Part shown: one piece after another, positions 1 through 4,966 of the stretch
How positions within the stretch are numbered: the first letter of the stretch is position 1
Layout: every line of letters begins with the position of its first letter
Origin: a candidate division Zixibacteria bacterium DG_27
Lineage (GTDB): Bacteria; Zixibacteria; MSB-5A5; DG-27
Direction: 5' to 3'
Assembly: GCA_001302725.1 (NCBI GenBank)
Contig: LIZU01000038.1
Location: forward strand, 1 to 8,218
Length of the DNA stretch: 8,218 nucleotides
Translations under genes and position numbers: made by a program
Notes under the pieces: generated by a model
The model's input: the letters and a program-made list of their open reading frames with translations, nothing else
Told to the model about the DNA's origin: nothing
Database searches by the model: none

Positions 1-517
1 TGACGAGAAAGTCTGACTGGGCTTGAAAAACTCTCACAAATGTGTGTTCGTAACCATCGCTTGAAGGCCACCTGAGCCTGAGTTTCTGCACCTCTTTTGC
101 CAAGCCGGAGCTGCCGATTGCCACTGCCCGCCACTCTCCTTTCACGAGATCAACGGTGAGGATGGTTCGCGCCTCCCCGAAACAGAGCACCGGGAAATAC
201 CACAGATTCGTTGCCGTAAGCAAAGAGGTGAGGTCCGTCCCAGGAATGTAGTTTGAGATATTGTCGGGGACGATGGTATACACTCTCAAAGGTTCTCCCA
301 GCCTGGCCTGGGCAAACTCAGCCTCATTCGAAAAACCGTAATGGGCGAGATTGTCCGCAGGAATAGCCCGCAGGAACGGTTGCAGTCCACCTGTGGCCGC
401 CTGAACCACCTCCGTGGGAGGGGCCTGATCCGAGATCGCAGCTTTTGGCAAAACTAGCAGGTAAAGGGATAGGAGAGCGAGAATTTGAAACACAGATCTG
501 CTTCTCACGAGCGACAT
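1..517 (-). CDS. Secreted protein of unknown function, N-terminal part (runs off left edge)
   Basis: The first 172 residues of a protein are present, and the frame is open to base 1. Residues 1-29 look like a Sec signal peptide: basic start (MSLVRSRS), hydrophobic core at about 9-24, and a likely cleavage near AAIS/D. The mature part begins with a short polar stretch and then a mixed alpha/beta region with PFLRAIP (47-53), YGF (60-62), a LGEPLRVYTI strand (73-82), WYFPV (106-110) and RTILTVDL (117-124). I do not recognise a named domain. The pattern resembles uncharacterised exported proteins, some of which carry a C39-type peptidase further on, but that part is not in the window. The start at 517 is chosen because GGAGGAGGT (521-529) lies just upstream and the signal peptide begins there. 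It has its own candidate promoter and a leader of about 300 nt. Confidence 0.8.
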   Translation of the reverse strand, partial: MSLVRSRSVFQILALLSLYLLVLPKAAISDQAPPTEVVQAATGGLQPFLRAIPADNLAHYGFSNEAEFAQARLGEPLRVYTIVPDNISNYIPGTDLTSLLTATNLWYFPVLCFGEARTILTVDLVKGEWRAVAIGSSGLAKEVQKLRLRWPSSDGYEHTFVRVFQAQSDFLV

Positions 518-546
518 TTTACCTCCTCCGATAAGAGACTTCCTGT
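518..546 (-). promoter_or_regulatory. Tandem Shine-Dalgarno before the secreted-protein gene
   Basis: On the minus strand the bases before the ATG at 517 read CGGAGGAGGTAAA. Two overlapping GGAGG cores are present. The distal one has normal spacing (about 6-7 nt) and the proximal one is rather close (about 3-4 nt). This decides the start at 517. The site lies in the 29-nt gap after the stop codon of the 16-codon leader ORF, a distance short enough for translation of one to influence the other. Confidence 0.6.
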
Positions 547-597
547 TTAGAGACTCGATGAGACACCGCCTTTCTGACAGGTCTCTTTTTTTTTCAA
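547..597 (-). CDS. Candidate 16-residue leader peptide / small ORF
   Basis: A TTG start at 597 opens a 16-codon frame, MKKKETCQKGGVSSSL, ending in TAA at 547-549. It is preceded by AAAGGAGGTGATC (605-617), 13 nt complementary to the usual bacterial 16S rRNA 3' tail, with 7 nt between that match and the start. The ORF lies in the leader of the secreted-protein gene and in a different reading frame from it. It starts with a run of lysine codons (AAA AAA AAA) and holds one cysteine. No known leader or peptide family is recognised. The strong ribosome site is the main reason to believe it is translated. The TTG start and very small size are the main doubts. It could act in cis, coupling or attenuating the downstream gene, or the ribosome site could serve another purpose. 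Confidence 0.4.
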   Translation of the reverse strand: MKKKETCQKGGVSSSL

Positions 598-604
598 CTC
601 CGAC

Positions 605-617
605 GATCACCTCCTTT
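605..617 (-). promoter_or_regulatory. Extended, near-perfect Shine-Dalgarno
   Basis: The minus strand reads AAAGGAGGTGATC, complementary over 13 nt to the conserved 16S 3' end (GATCACCTCCTTT). It is much longer than the sites of the other genes here. GATC occurs at both ends of a 19-nt stretch (605-608 and 620-623), so a weak 4-bp stem could partly enclose the site. Its nearest suitably spaced start is the TTG at 597. Confidence 0.6.
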
Positions 618-748
618 CAGATCAGAGCCTAAGAGGGGCAAGCAGAGAAATGGAAAAACAACATCTCAACAACCTCGGTCCTGAGAGATTGTGGCAGTTG
701 CTTCAGAAATAAGGATCTTGGATGAGCCTGCGCCTAAGACAAAGATGG

Positions 749-804
749 AAAAATCAAGCTTCCCTCCTGCAACGAGGTCTATCTCAGATAACAGGGAGAG
801 CTTG
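749..804 (-). terminator. Terminator-like hairpin in the leader (possible attenuator)
   Basis: On the minus strand CAAGCT (804-799) plus TCCCT (797-793) pairs with AGGGA (765-761) plus AGCTTG (760-755), leaving one bulged C at 798. This gives 11 base pairs around a loop of about 27 nt, followed directly by ATTTTT (754-749). It lies only about 10-60 nt downstream of the predicted transcription start. A competing or pseudoknotted pairing exists between AGGTCT (814-809) and AGACCT (780-775), whose 3' arm sits inside the hairpin loop. That arrangement would suit a conditional terminator, but the long loop makes simple termination weak. No known riboswitch class is recognised. Confidence 0.35.
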
Positions 805-819
805 TCTCAGACCTATTTA

Positions 820-848
820 ACCATAACCACAACTCACTGGCCTGTCAA
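820..848 (-). promoter_or_regulatory. Sigma70-type promoter for the left-hand gene
   Basis: The minus strand has a consensus -35 hexamer TTGACA (848-843), a 17-bp spacer and TATGGT (825-820) as a -10 with 4 of 6 consensus bases. Transcription would start near 813-814. It points towards the 16-codon ORF and the secreted-protein gene, giving a 5' leader of about 215 nt to the small ORF and about 295 nt to the main gene. It is the best promoter match I found in the window. Confidence 0.55.
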
Positions 849-994
849 GTGGAAAGTGCAGTTTTTTCAGATTCAAGATAACACCAGTGTGAACGTTCGA
901 CAGCGCTGCCAAAGAAGAAGGGGCAGGAGTCCAACTCCCCATATGGGTCGAACGACTGCCCCACCTTGAATGTGTGCTCTGTCCCCTGTTTCCT

Positions 995-1026
995 CCAAAA
1001 AGGAAGCCCCGGAAAAGCTCCGGGGC
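995..1026 (-). terminator. Rho-independent terminator of the lipoprotein/barrel operon
   Basis: A perfect 8-bp GC-rich stem, GCCCCGGA / TCCGGGGC, encloses a 5-nt loop (1006-1026). On the minus strand it is followed by TTCCTTTTTGG (1005-995). This is a good intrinsic terminator for leftward transcription. It sits about 155 nt past the stop of the 61-codon ORF and about 350 nt past the barrel gene, and it separates that operon from the promoter at 820-848. Confidence 0.75.
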
Positions 1027-1086
1027 CCAGGGGAGAGAACATCACAGGCACTTCATTTCACACTGCGGCGTTAGAGTCAAGCAGAC

Positions 1087-1110
1087 TATTTACAATTTAC
1101 TATTCACCAA
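1087..1110. repeat. Degenerate dispersed low-complexity repeat
   Basis: The plus strand reads TATTTACAATTTACTATTCA followed by CCAA; the minus strand therefore contains GGTGAATAGTAAATTG and then TAAATA. This is built from GAATAGTAAAT-like units, of the kind often scattered between genes in some uncultured bacterial genomes. It recalls the GAACAG/GAGCAGTAG stretch at 4881-4901, although the two are not the same sequence. It is non-coding and lies next to the inverted repeat at 1115-1178. Confidence 0.4.
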
Positions 1111-1114
1111 TACG

Positions 1115-1178
1115 GTTGGTCGATGGGAGGGTGCTCCGTGGGGGAGAGACAAGGAACAGCCCTCCCCTCTCGACCAAC
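1115..1178. repeat. Large inverted repeat / long stem-loop
   Basis: GTTGGTCGA (1115-1123) is the exact reverse complement of TCGACCAAC (1170-1178). GGGAGGG (1125-1131) likewise pairs with CCCTCCC (1160-1166). Together these make 16 base pairs interrupted by a 1x3 internal loop, around a 28-nt loop that itself can form a small CTCC/GGAG hairpin. There is no T-tract on either side, so it is not a standard terminator. It begins 1 nt past the stop codon of the 61-codon ORF. It may stabilise the 3' end of the operon transcript or be a small palindromic element. Confidence 0.6.
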
Positions 1179-1179
1179 A

Positions 1180-1365
1180 TCAGATCATCAAACACCTCTC
1201 CTTGGAACCGCTCGCTTTGGTAAACGAACAGTGAAAAGTCCTTCGTAACCTCTCAACTCTCCTCTCAAGAGAGGAGGTATCCGCCTTCAGGATCTCCTGC
1301 GACAACTCCCAATAGCTCCTCTCCCGCAGATTCTGCTTTCCAACTCTCTTGCTTTTACTGTTCAT
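1180..1365 (-). CDS. Small basic protein of unknown function (61 aa), last gene of operon
   Basis: The ATG at 1365 follows AGGAGGTG with about 6 nt spacing, and this Shine-Dalgarno overlaps the TAG stop of the barrel gene (1376-1378), so translational coupling is likely. The product is 61 residues, strongly basic and mostly helical in character, rich in Arg, Lys and Ser, with no signal peptide or membrane segment. I recognise no family. An 8-bp palindrome, CTCCTCTCAAGAGAGGAG (1259-1276), lies within the coding sequence and encodes SSLERR. The second half covers an ACGAACAGTGAA stretch that looks like dispersed-repeat material, so the ORF may be the residue of a longer gene or partly repeat-derived. 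The strong ribosome site argues that it is translated. Codon evidence is too short to judge. Confidence 0.45.
   Translation of the reverse strand: MNSKSKRVGKQNLRERSYWELSQEILKADTSSLERRVERLRRTFHCSFTKASGSKERCLMI
1259..1276. repeat. Perfect short palindrome inside the 61-aa ORF
   Basis: CTCCTCTC and GAGAGGAG are exact reverse complements separated by AA, so an 8-bp hairpin (7 bp with a 4-nt loop in practice) could form in RNA or DNA. It is not followed by a T-tract on the minus strand and so is not a terminator. It may be a processing or stability element, or chance in a purine/pyrimidine-biased stretch. Confidence 0.35.
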
Positions 1366-1375
1366 ACGCCACCTC

Positions 1376-2629
1376 CTAAAAGTTCATACTGTTTGACAAA
1401 GCTATGCCCAGGCCTTTGGCGTCCTTGGGAAGAAAGGAACCGAAATTCGCCAAGGCGAAATCCAGGTTGAAAATTCCGAAATTGAATCCGAAGCCACAGG
1501 AGCTGAAACTTCCGTAGTAGTCCCCGGCGGAGAAACCAAGTCTGAGCGGGAACCACCGGATCAATCGATATTCCACTCCGATGCCGAAATTGGTGCCGGT
1601 CCTGCCGACAGTGTTGCCCTTCGCAGCAGAAGTCAGATCCATGCTGCAGAGGAGTCTTCCGGTCCTGTATGCGATACCGCTCTTTATTACGAGGGGCCTT
1701 CGGGAGGAGAAATCCCCGATGGCAAATACGGTGTCCTCCGAGGTGGCGATGCTGTCGTCGTCGATGGTTCCCGCATTCAACGGCTCCACCTCGAACGAGT
1801 AAATTCTTTTCTCGGTTTCACGGTTCCAGTTCATCTCCTCGTAGAGCCTGAGGAGGCTGAAGCCGAAGGTCCATCTGTCACCGTACCTCATCGCCAGACC
1901 GAGATCGGCGGAGAAGCCCTGTCCACCCAGGGCGGTTCTCATCTCCACCTCTCCGTAGGCGGAGAGGCTGGTGTCGGTGGTGGTGGCCTCCCCCTGGGCT
2001 TTTAGAATCTCGCCATAAGCTATGCCGTACAGATAGTGGAAGCCGGCACCCAGGGCCACCTCCAGCTCACCTCTGTTGAGAATTGAGCGGCCGCAGGCGA
2101 GGCTGGCGCTTGCCAGGGCGTAAGACTCCCCGTGAGCATCCTCCAACTGCACTTCGCTTTTGAGGGCGTTTCCGTAGAGCACCAGCTCCACCGGATCCTT
2201 TGGAAAATTGAGATCGGCATCCCCCCAACCGCTGAAGTTCACCGCGAAATTCCTCCAAGAGAAGGAGAGCACCTCCACCCCGGTGAAGGCCTTGAGGCTT
2301 AAGCCCTCCTCGGGAATGGAGTTTAGGATCTCCTCCTTGTCGTCGTCGGTGAGATGCTTCCCGTTGTATTTGGTGTAGTCGCTGCAGGAGAAGCTGTTGT
2401 TGTTCAGTCCCACCCCGAAGCTGAATATCCTGAGCTCAGCTCGCTGTCCATCGGAGAGTCCCAGGTTGGCGGGGTTGTAGAAACTTGAGCTTAGGCCCCG
2501 CGCCGCGGCGGTGTAGGCGTCGCCCATCGCCAGACTGCGGGCGTCGTGCTGGGCACAAACGTCCCCCGGGAGGGCGATGACCATCAAGATGAAGCACCAT
2601 GCCAATCTGTACGAGTGTGCTCTAGTCAT
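1376..2629 (-). CDS. Outer-membrane beta-barrel protein, DUF5723/PorV-like (417 aa)
   Basis: This is an exported outer-membrane protein. Residues 1-26 form a signal peptide (MTRAHSYR, then a hydrophobic core, likely cleavage VCA/Q). It is followed by ARSLAMGDAYTAAARG (30-45) and the YNPANLGL motif (51-58), the N-terminal signature seen in DUF5723, PorV and related FadL-like barrels. The rest alternates aromatic and small residues in many short amphipathic strands, for example FAVNFSGWGDADL, WTFGFSLLRLY and FGFNFGIFNLDFALANF. The chain ends in phenylalanine, typical of barrel insertion signals. The frame extends upstream to 2704, but 2629 is preferred: GAGG lies 7 nt upstream, the signal peptide starts there and it is 10 nt past the stop of the preceding gene. 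That spacing implies an operon with the repeat lipoprotein. Its role could be transport or anchoring of surface proteins; the substrate is unknown. Confidence 0.85.
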   Translation of the reverse strand: MTRAHSYRLAWCFILMVIALPGDVCAQHDARSLAMGDAYTAAARGLSSSFYNPANLGLSDGQRAELRIFSFGVGLNNNSFSCSDYTKYNGKHLTDDDKEEILNSIPEEGLSLKAFTGVEVLSFSWRNFAVNFSGWGDADLNFPKDPVELVLYGNALKSEVQLEDAHGESYALASASLACGRSILNRGELEVALGAGFHYLYGIAYGEILKAQGEATTTDTSLSAYGEVEMRTALGGQGFSADLGLAMRYGDRWTFGFSLLRLYEEMNWNRETEKRIYSFEVEPLNAGTIDDDSIATSEDTVFAIGDFSSRRPLVIKSGIAYRTGRLLCSMDLTSAAKGNTVGRTGTNFGIGVEYRLIRWFPLRLGFSAGDYYGSFSSCGFGFNFGIFNLDFALANFGSFLPKDAKGLGIALSNSMNF

Positions 2630-2639
2630 CTGGCTGCCT

Positions 2640-4250
2640 CTAATCTTCTCCGCCCAGCTCCACCGACAGCTCTGCGGTGGCTTCGATCTTGAGATAGTCG
2701 TCACTCTGTATACTCACCCCGCCTTGAGCTTCGGTGGGGAAGAGGACGATTCTCTTGGCGACATACAAAAGATCATTGTCGAATATCCGCAGCTGCTGGC
2801 GTGTCAGCGATTCCTGGAAGGAGTTCTGACTGCAGCCGGTGGCCAGCCCGAACTCGTCCACCTCAGCTGCAGATAGTCTCAGAGGCCCGATTGTAATGGT
2901 AGAGGGGTGGGTGTAGATAGTGTCACTGCCCACCTCCCCGATGTAGATGGTGACTTGGGCCCCCACCGGGAGATGGTTCTCGATTTCAGCAGTGACCTCG
3001 CCGCGCTTCAGCCGGTCAGCTTCCTCCCACTCCCCGTCGACCTCCTCGATATCCATCTCCATTTCAGCGGTATCCAGAATCGCAAATGAGAGCGGCGAGC
3101 GGATCTCTATCTCTCCGTAGATCCCGTGTTCCTGGCTGATATGGCCACCTTCGTAGTCGGGGTTGAAGATCGCTTGACCCTGAACCGTGACCTCATCCGG
3201 GAAGGGATTGAGGAAATCCGCCAACTCCTGCTCGCCCTTTACGATGGTGGTTTTTCTGGCTTGGTGGGGAAGGGTCTTGGCCTCGATTCGGCCAGAGATA
3301 TCGAACTCCTTACCGTTGTCTCCAGAGAGATGCAGTTGTAAGTCTGCTGGGAAGTCAGCGTCGTTGTAGATGGTCAGATAAAGCTCGGCGGAGGTCAGAT
3401 GCATCTGTTCTAACCCCTCCGGCAAGTCCAGGATCTCGGTCTGGGGCTCAAACTCCACGGGGGTCGGTTTCGGCCGGCCGGTCACCTCGGAAAAGACGAG
3501 CTCGCTTATCTCCACCGAAGCGGTGACGGAGTCGTTCTGATCGAAGTCCCTCAACTCCTCTCCGGAGCCGGGAAGTTCAGCCCTGAGGTTGACGGAGATG
3601 CTCTGGGGGATCTCTTCCCCCTCAGGCTGAAGTTCGTATCCTTCTAAGGGATAGTTGAGCTCGACACTCTCTCGGGGGAGCAGGAATCTGCTTGCGGTCT
3701 GGCCTTCCCCTTGGTGAAGAAGGTCAGGACACCTGATGAGCAGTTGCGCTTCGAGGTCGGTGTGGTTTTCAATCGAGAGGCTCAGCTGCCCCGACTTGAT
3801 AAGGGCCGAGGTCACGATGCTGGAGTCGTCGCTAGTTACCTCCCGGCTGAGGGTCTTGGTGAAAGGCGGTATCTTCGCCTGCGCATGGCTGACACTGAGG
3901 GAATCAGAGAAACTGACTGTGGTCTCCAGGTAGTATTCGCCGGGACCCAGCTCCCCTCCCGGGGAATGACCCTCCAAGATTACAGAGCACTGGTTGTGAA
4001 TGGTTTTGCCCGCCAGGGAGAGGGAGTCGTCGTGGCTCTGGTTGTTGGCTAACCCGCCTGCCACCTCTATCGTCCCCAGAATCTGGGAGTCGTAATCGTC
4101 CATGAGCTTCAGGGTCAGACTGTCTAAGTCCACGCCCAGGTGGTTGCTGACGAAAAGATAGATCTTCCCGGCCTCCACGGTGGCATGAGAGAGGACCTCG
4201 AATTCGGCCAGGGGCTCGGTTACCTCGAATGGAAGGGCATGATTGTCTGC
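2640..4250 (-). CDS. C-terminal part of frameshifted secreted repeat protein
   Basis: This frame gives 536 residues from base 4250 to the TAG at 2640-2642. Its only normal start codon near the beginning is a GTG at 4178, with no well-placed ribosome site, and the residues encoded before that (ADNHALPFEVTEPLAEFE and on) look like genuine protein. The frame is therefore read as the continuation of the lipoprotein-like ORF at 4220-4606, separated by one base at a GGGG run (4250-4253). Counting from the GTG, four modules are visible, each with a strand leading into an Asn-His/Asp turn: VSNHLG (10-15), IENHTD (136-141), IYNDAD (270-275) and IENHLP (399-404). They are spaced 126, 134 and 129 residues. 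The protein is acidic, rich in beta strands and has few cysteines, as expected for a surface-exposed sandwich repeat. Function is unknown. It is adjacent to the barrel gene. Confidence 0.8.
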   Translation of the reverse strand, partial: ADNHALPFEVTEPLAEFEVLSHATVEAGKIYLFVSNHLGVDLDSLTLKLMDDYDSQILGTIEVAGGLANNQSHDDSLSLAGKTIHNQCSVILEGHSPGGELGPGEYYLETTVSFSDSLSVSHAQAKIPPFTKTLSREVTSDDSSIVTSALIKSGQLSLSIENHTDLEAQLLIRCPDLLHQGEGQTASRFLLPRESVELNYPLEGYELQPEGEEIPQSISVNLRAELPGSGEELRDFDQNDSVTASVEISELVFSEVTGRPKPTPVEFEPQTEILDLPEGLEQMHLTSAELYLTIYNDADFPADLQLHLSGDNGKEFDISGRIEAKTLPHQARKTTIVKGEQELADFLNPFPDEVTVQGQAIFNPDYEGGHISQEHGIYGEIEIRSPLSFAILDTAEMEMDIEEVDGEWEEADRLKRGEVTAEIENHLPVGAQVTIYIGEVGSDTIYTHPSTITIGPLRLSAAEVDEFGLATGCSQNSFQESLTRQQLRIFDNDLLYVAKRIVLFPTEAQGGVSIQSDDYLKIEATAELSVELGGED

Positions 4251-4606
4251 CCCACCCAGGTGGGATTGAATTCTGAGAGTTCGATACTGAACGATTGCGG
4301 TTCCGGGGATCCTATCTCTACAATCCCCAATTGTTGAACCAGTTTTTCAGAGTAACCCGGGGAGGTGAGATTGTCCGCCACCCGGACGGTATCGACCTGT
4401 TGTCGGATATAGATTTCGGGATTCCCCAGGGAGTCGAAGGTCAGGCCCTCCTGATCGATCTCCTCAATGAGGTCCAGAACCGAATAGCTCCTGTTGACCA
4501 GTGGGAGGTGCCACTGAGTGTCCCAGCTTGGCGGGCTGGGCCTTTCAACGGAGCATCCGGTATGTAGAGTACAGACAATTAGAAAGACTAATAGCGAACG
4601 TAGCAT
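4220..4606 (-). CDS. N-terminal part of frameshifted lipoprotein (signal peptide and first region)
   Basis: Residues 1-17 (MLRSLLVFLIVCTLHTG) followed by Cys18 look like a lipoprotein signal peptide, although the box LHTGC is imperfect because His replaces the usual Leu-type residue at -3. After the Cys come SVERPSPPSWDTQWHLPLVNRSYSVLDLI and related sequence; the W-D...PL..R.Y pattern is typical of the start of envelope repeat lipoproteins in FCB-like bacteria (my recollection, not tested). The frame ends at 4220 after an unlikely tail, QTIMPFHSR. Repeating one G at 4250-4253 instead continues into the long C-terminal frame. The start at 4606 has GGGAGG only 3-4 nt away. An alternative ATG at 4663 has AAGGA about 9 nt upstream, but would give an unusually long 22-residue n-region. 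The frame also opens further, to 4708, without a usable start there. Confidence 0.7.
   Translation of the reverse strand: MLRSLLVFLIVCTLHTGCSVERPSPPSWDTQWHLPLVNRSYSVLDLIEEIDQEGLTFDSLGNPEIYIRQQVDTVRVADNLTSPGYSEKLVQQLGIVEIGSPEPQSFSIELSEFNPTWVGQTIMPFHSR
4250..4253 (-). other. Frame disruption site (GGGG run) joining the two lipoprotein ORFs
   Basis: The upstream frame reads ACC TGG GTG GGG CAG and reaches a stop 27 nt after the run. The downstream frame continues with GCA GAC AAT CAT. One extra G, or a -1 slip of the GGG codon (which re-pairs perfectly because GTGGGG allows it), yields ...FNPTWVG-ADNHALPFEV.... Both frames are open from about 4220 to 4355, so the site is not fixed by stops alone. 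The G-run is the simplest place. A sequencing indel, a true mutation and programmed slippage are all possible; no classical X XXY YYZ heptamer is present. Confidence 0.65.
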
Positions 4607-4708
4607 TCGCCTCCCGTAAAAGGTTTGCACAGACAGATTGCTCTTTTCTTCGAATCCGTTCATGATTCCGCTTCCTTGACGTTTTCGTTTTTTCTCTCTT
4701 TTGTGCAA

Positions 4709-4966
4709 CTCCTGTGCCTACCCTCGGGGGTGACAAGGGTGTGAGCAAATAGCTCCTTTTGCAGGTTGGAACGAATGACTTACGAGGAGATCAGGTCAAT
4801 TCGGGAGTGGAGCCGAAATGAACAGGGCTGGTTTTTTCAAGAAAAATGGGGGAGAAATCCTATGCCCTCTGGGCGGCAGACAGCGAACAGCGAGCAGTAG
4901 ACCGGGAACAGAGATAGGGGATAGGAAACAGAGGATAGGGGTTATCTCTGGGGCCTCAGCGAATAC
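4709..4966. other. Intergenic gap between nucleotidyltransferase and lipoprotein genes
   Basis: I see no credible gene in these 258 bases. They hold the low-complexity repeats at 4879-4944, a short GCCC-TCT-GGGC hairpin (4864-4874), and on the minus strand an ACCCT...AGGGT stem-loop at about 4720-4740. A TTGACC hexamer at 4794-4799 has no matching -10 at usual spacing. No convincing promoter or intrinsic terminator could be identified for either flanking gene, so read-through from the nucleotidyltransferase gene cannot be excluded. Confidence 0.5.
4879..4944. repeat. Low-complexity tandem repeats (CAGCGAA heptamers and ~20-bp units)
   Basis: On the plus strand three heptamer-like units CAGCGAA, CAGCGAG and CAGTAGA (4881-4901) are followed by two approximate 20-bp copies: GGGAACAGAGATAGGGGATA (4904-4923) and GGAAACAGAGGATAGGGGTTA without its last base (4924-4943). 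This GAACAG/GGATAG style of repeat is often dispersed in intergenic regions of some uncultured bacteria. It lies about 25 nt past the stop of the nucleotidyltransferase gene and is non-coding as far as I can see. Confidence 0.6.

Noticed and set aside
561..593. Plus-strand GAGAC...GTCTC followed by nine T as a rightward terminator
   Set aside because: The stem is only 5-6 bp with a long loop, no plus-strand gene precedes it, and the T-run is the lysine codons of the small minus-strand ORF.
605..618. Plus-strand GATCACCTCCTTTC looks like the 3' end of 16S rRNA
   Set aside because: The upstream bases do not continue into the conserved 16S 3' region. The match is explained by a strong Shine-Dalgarno on the minus strand.
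691..969. 92-codon plus-strand frame in the left intergenic region
   Set aside because: It has no ribosome site, biased low-complexity composition (SRS, RRRGRS), no recognisable protein character, and it lies over the minus-strand promoter and leader.
845..1051. 68-codon minus-strand frame after the 61-aa ORF
   Set aside because: It is read straight through the intrinsic terminator hairpin and over the promoter -35 region, with no suitable Shine-Dalgarno.
966..1234. Two overlapping plus-strand frames of 85-86 codons
   Set aside because: Both cross the terminator and the large inverted repeat, and neither has protein-like composition or a ribosome site.
2577..4052. Several plus-strand frames of 60-113 codons opposite the lipoprotein and barrel genes
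   Set aside because: They are antisense shadows of well-supported minus-strand genes with no own ribosome sites.
4794..4799. TTGACC as a -35 box for the lipoprotein gene
   Set aside because: No acceptable -10 lies 16-18 bp downstream on the minus strand.
4879..4944. Repeat cluster as a possible CRISPR array
   Set aside because: Units are 7-20 bp, imperfect and contiguous without regular spacers, and no cas genes are present.
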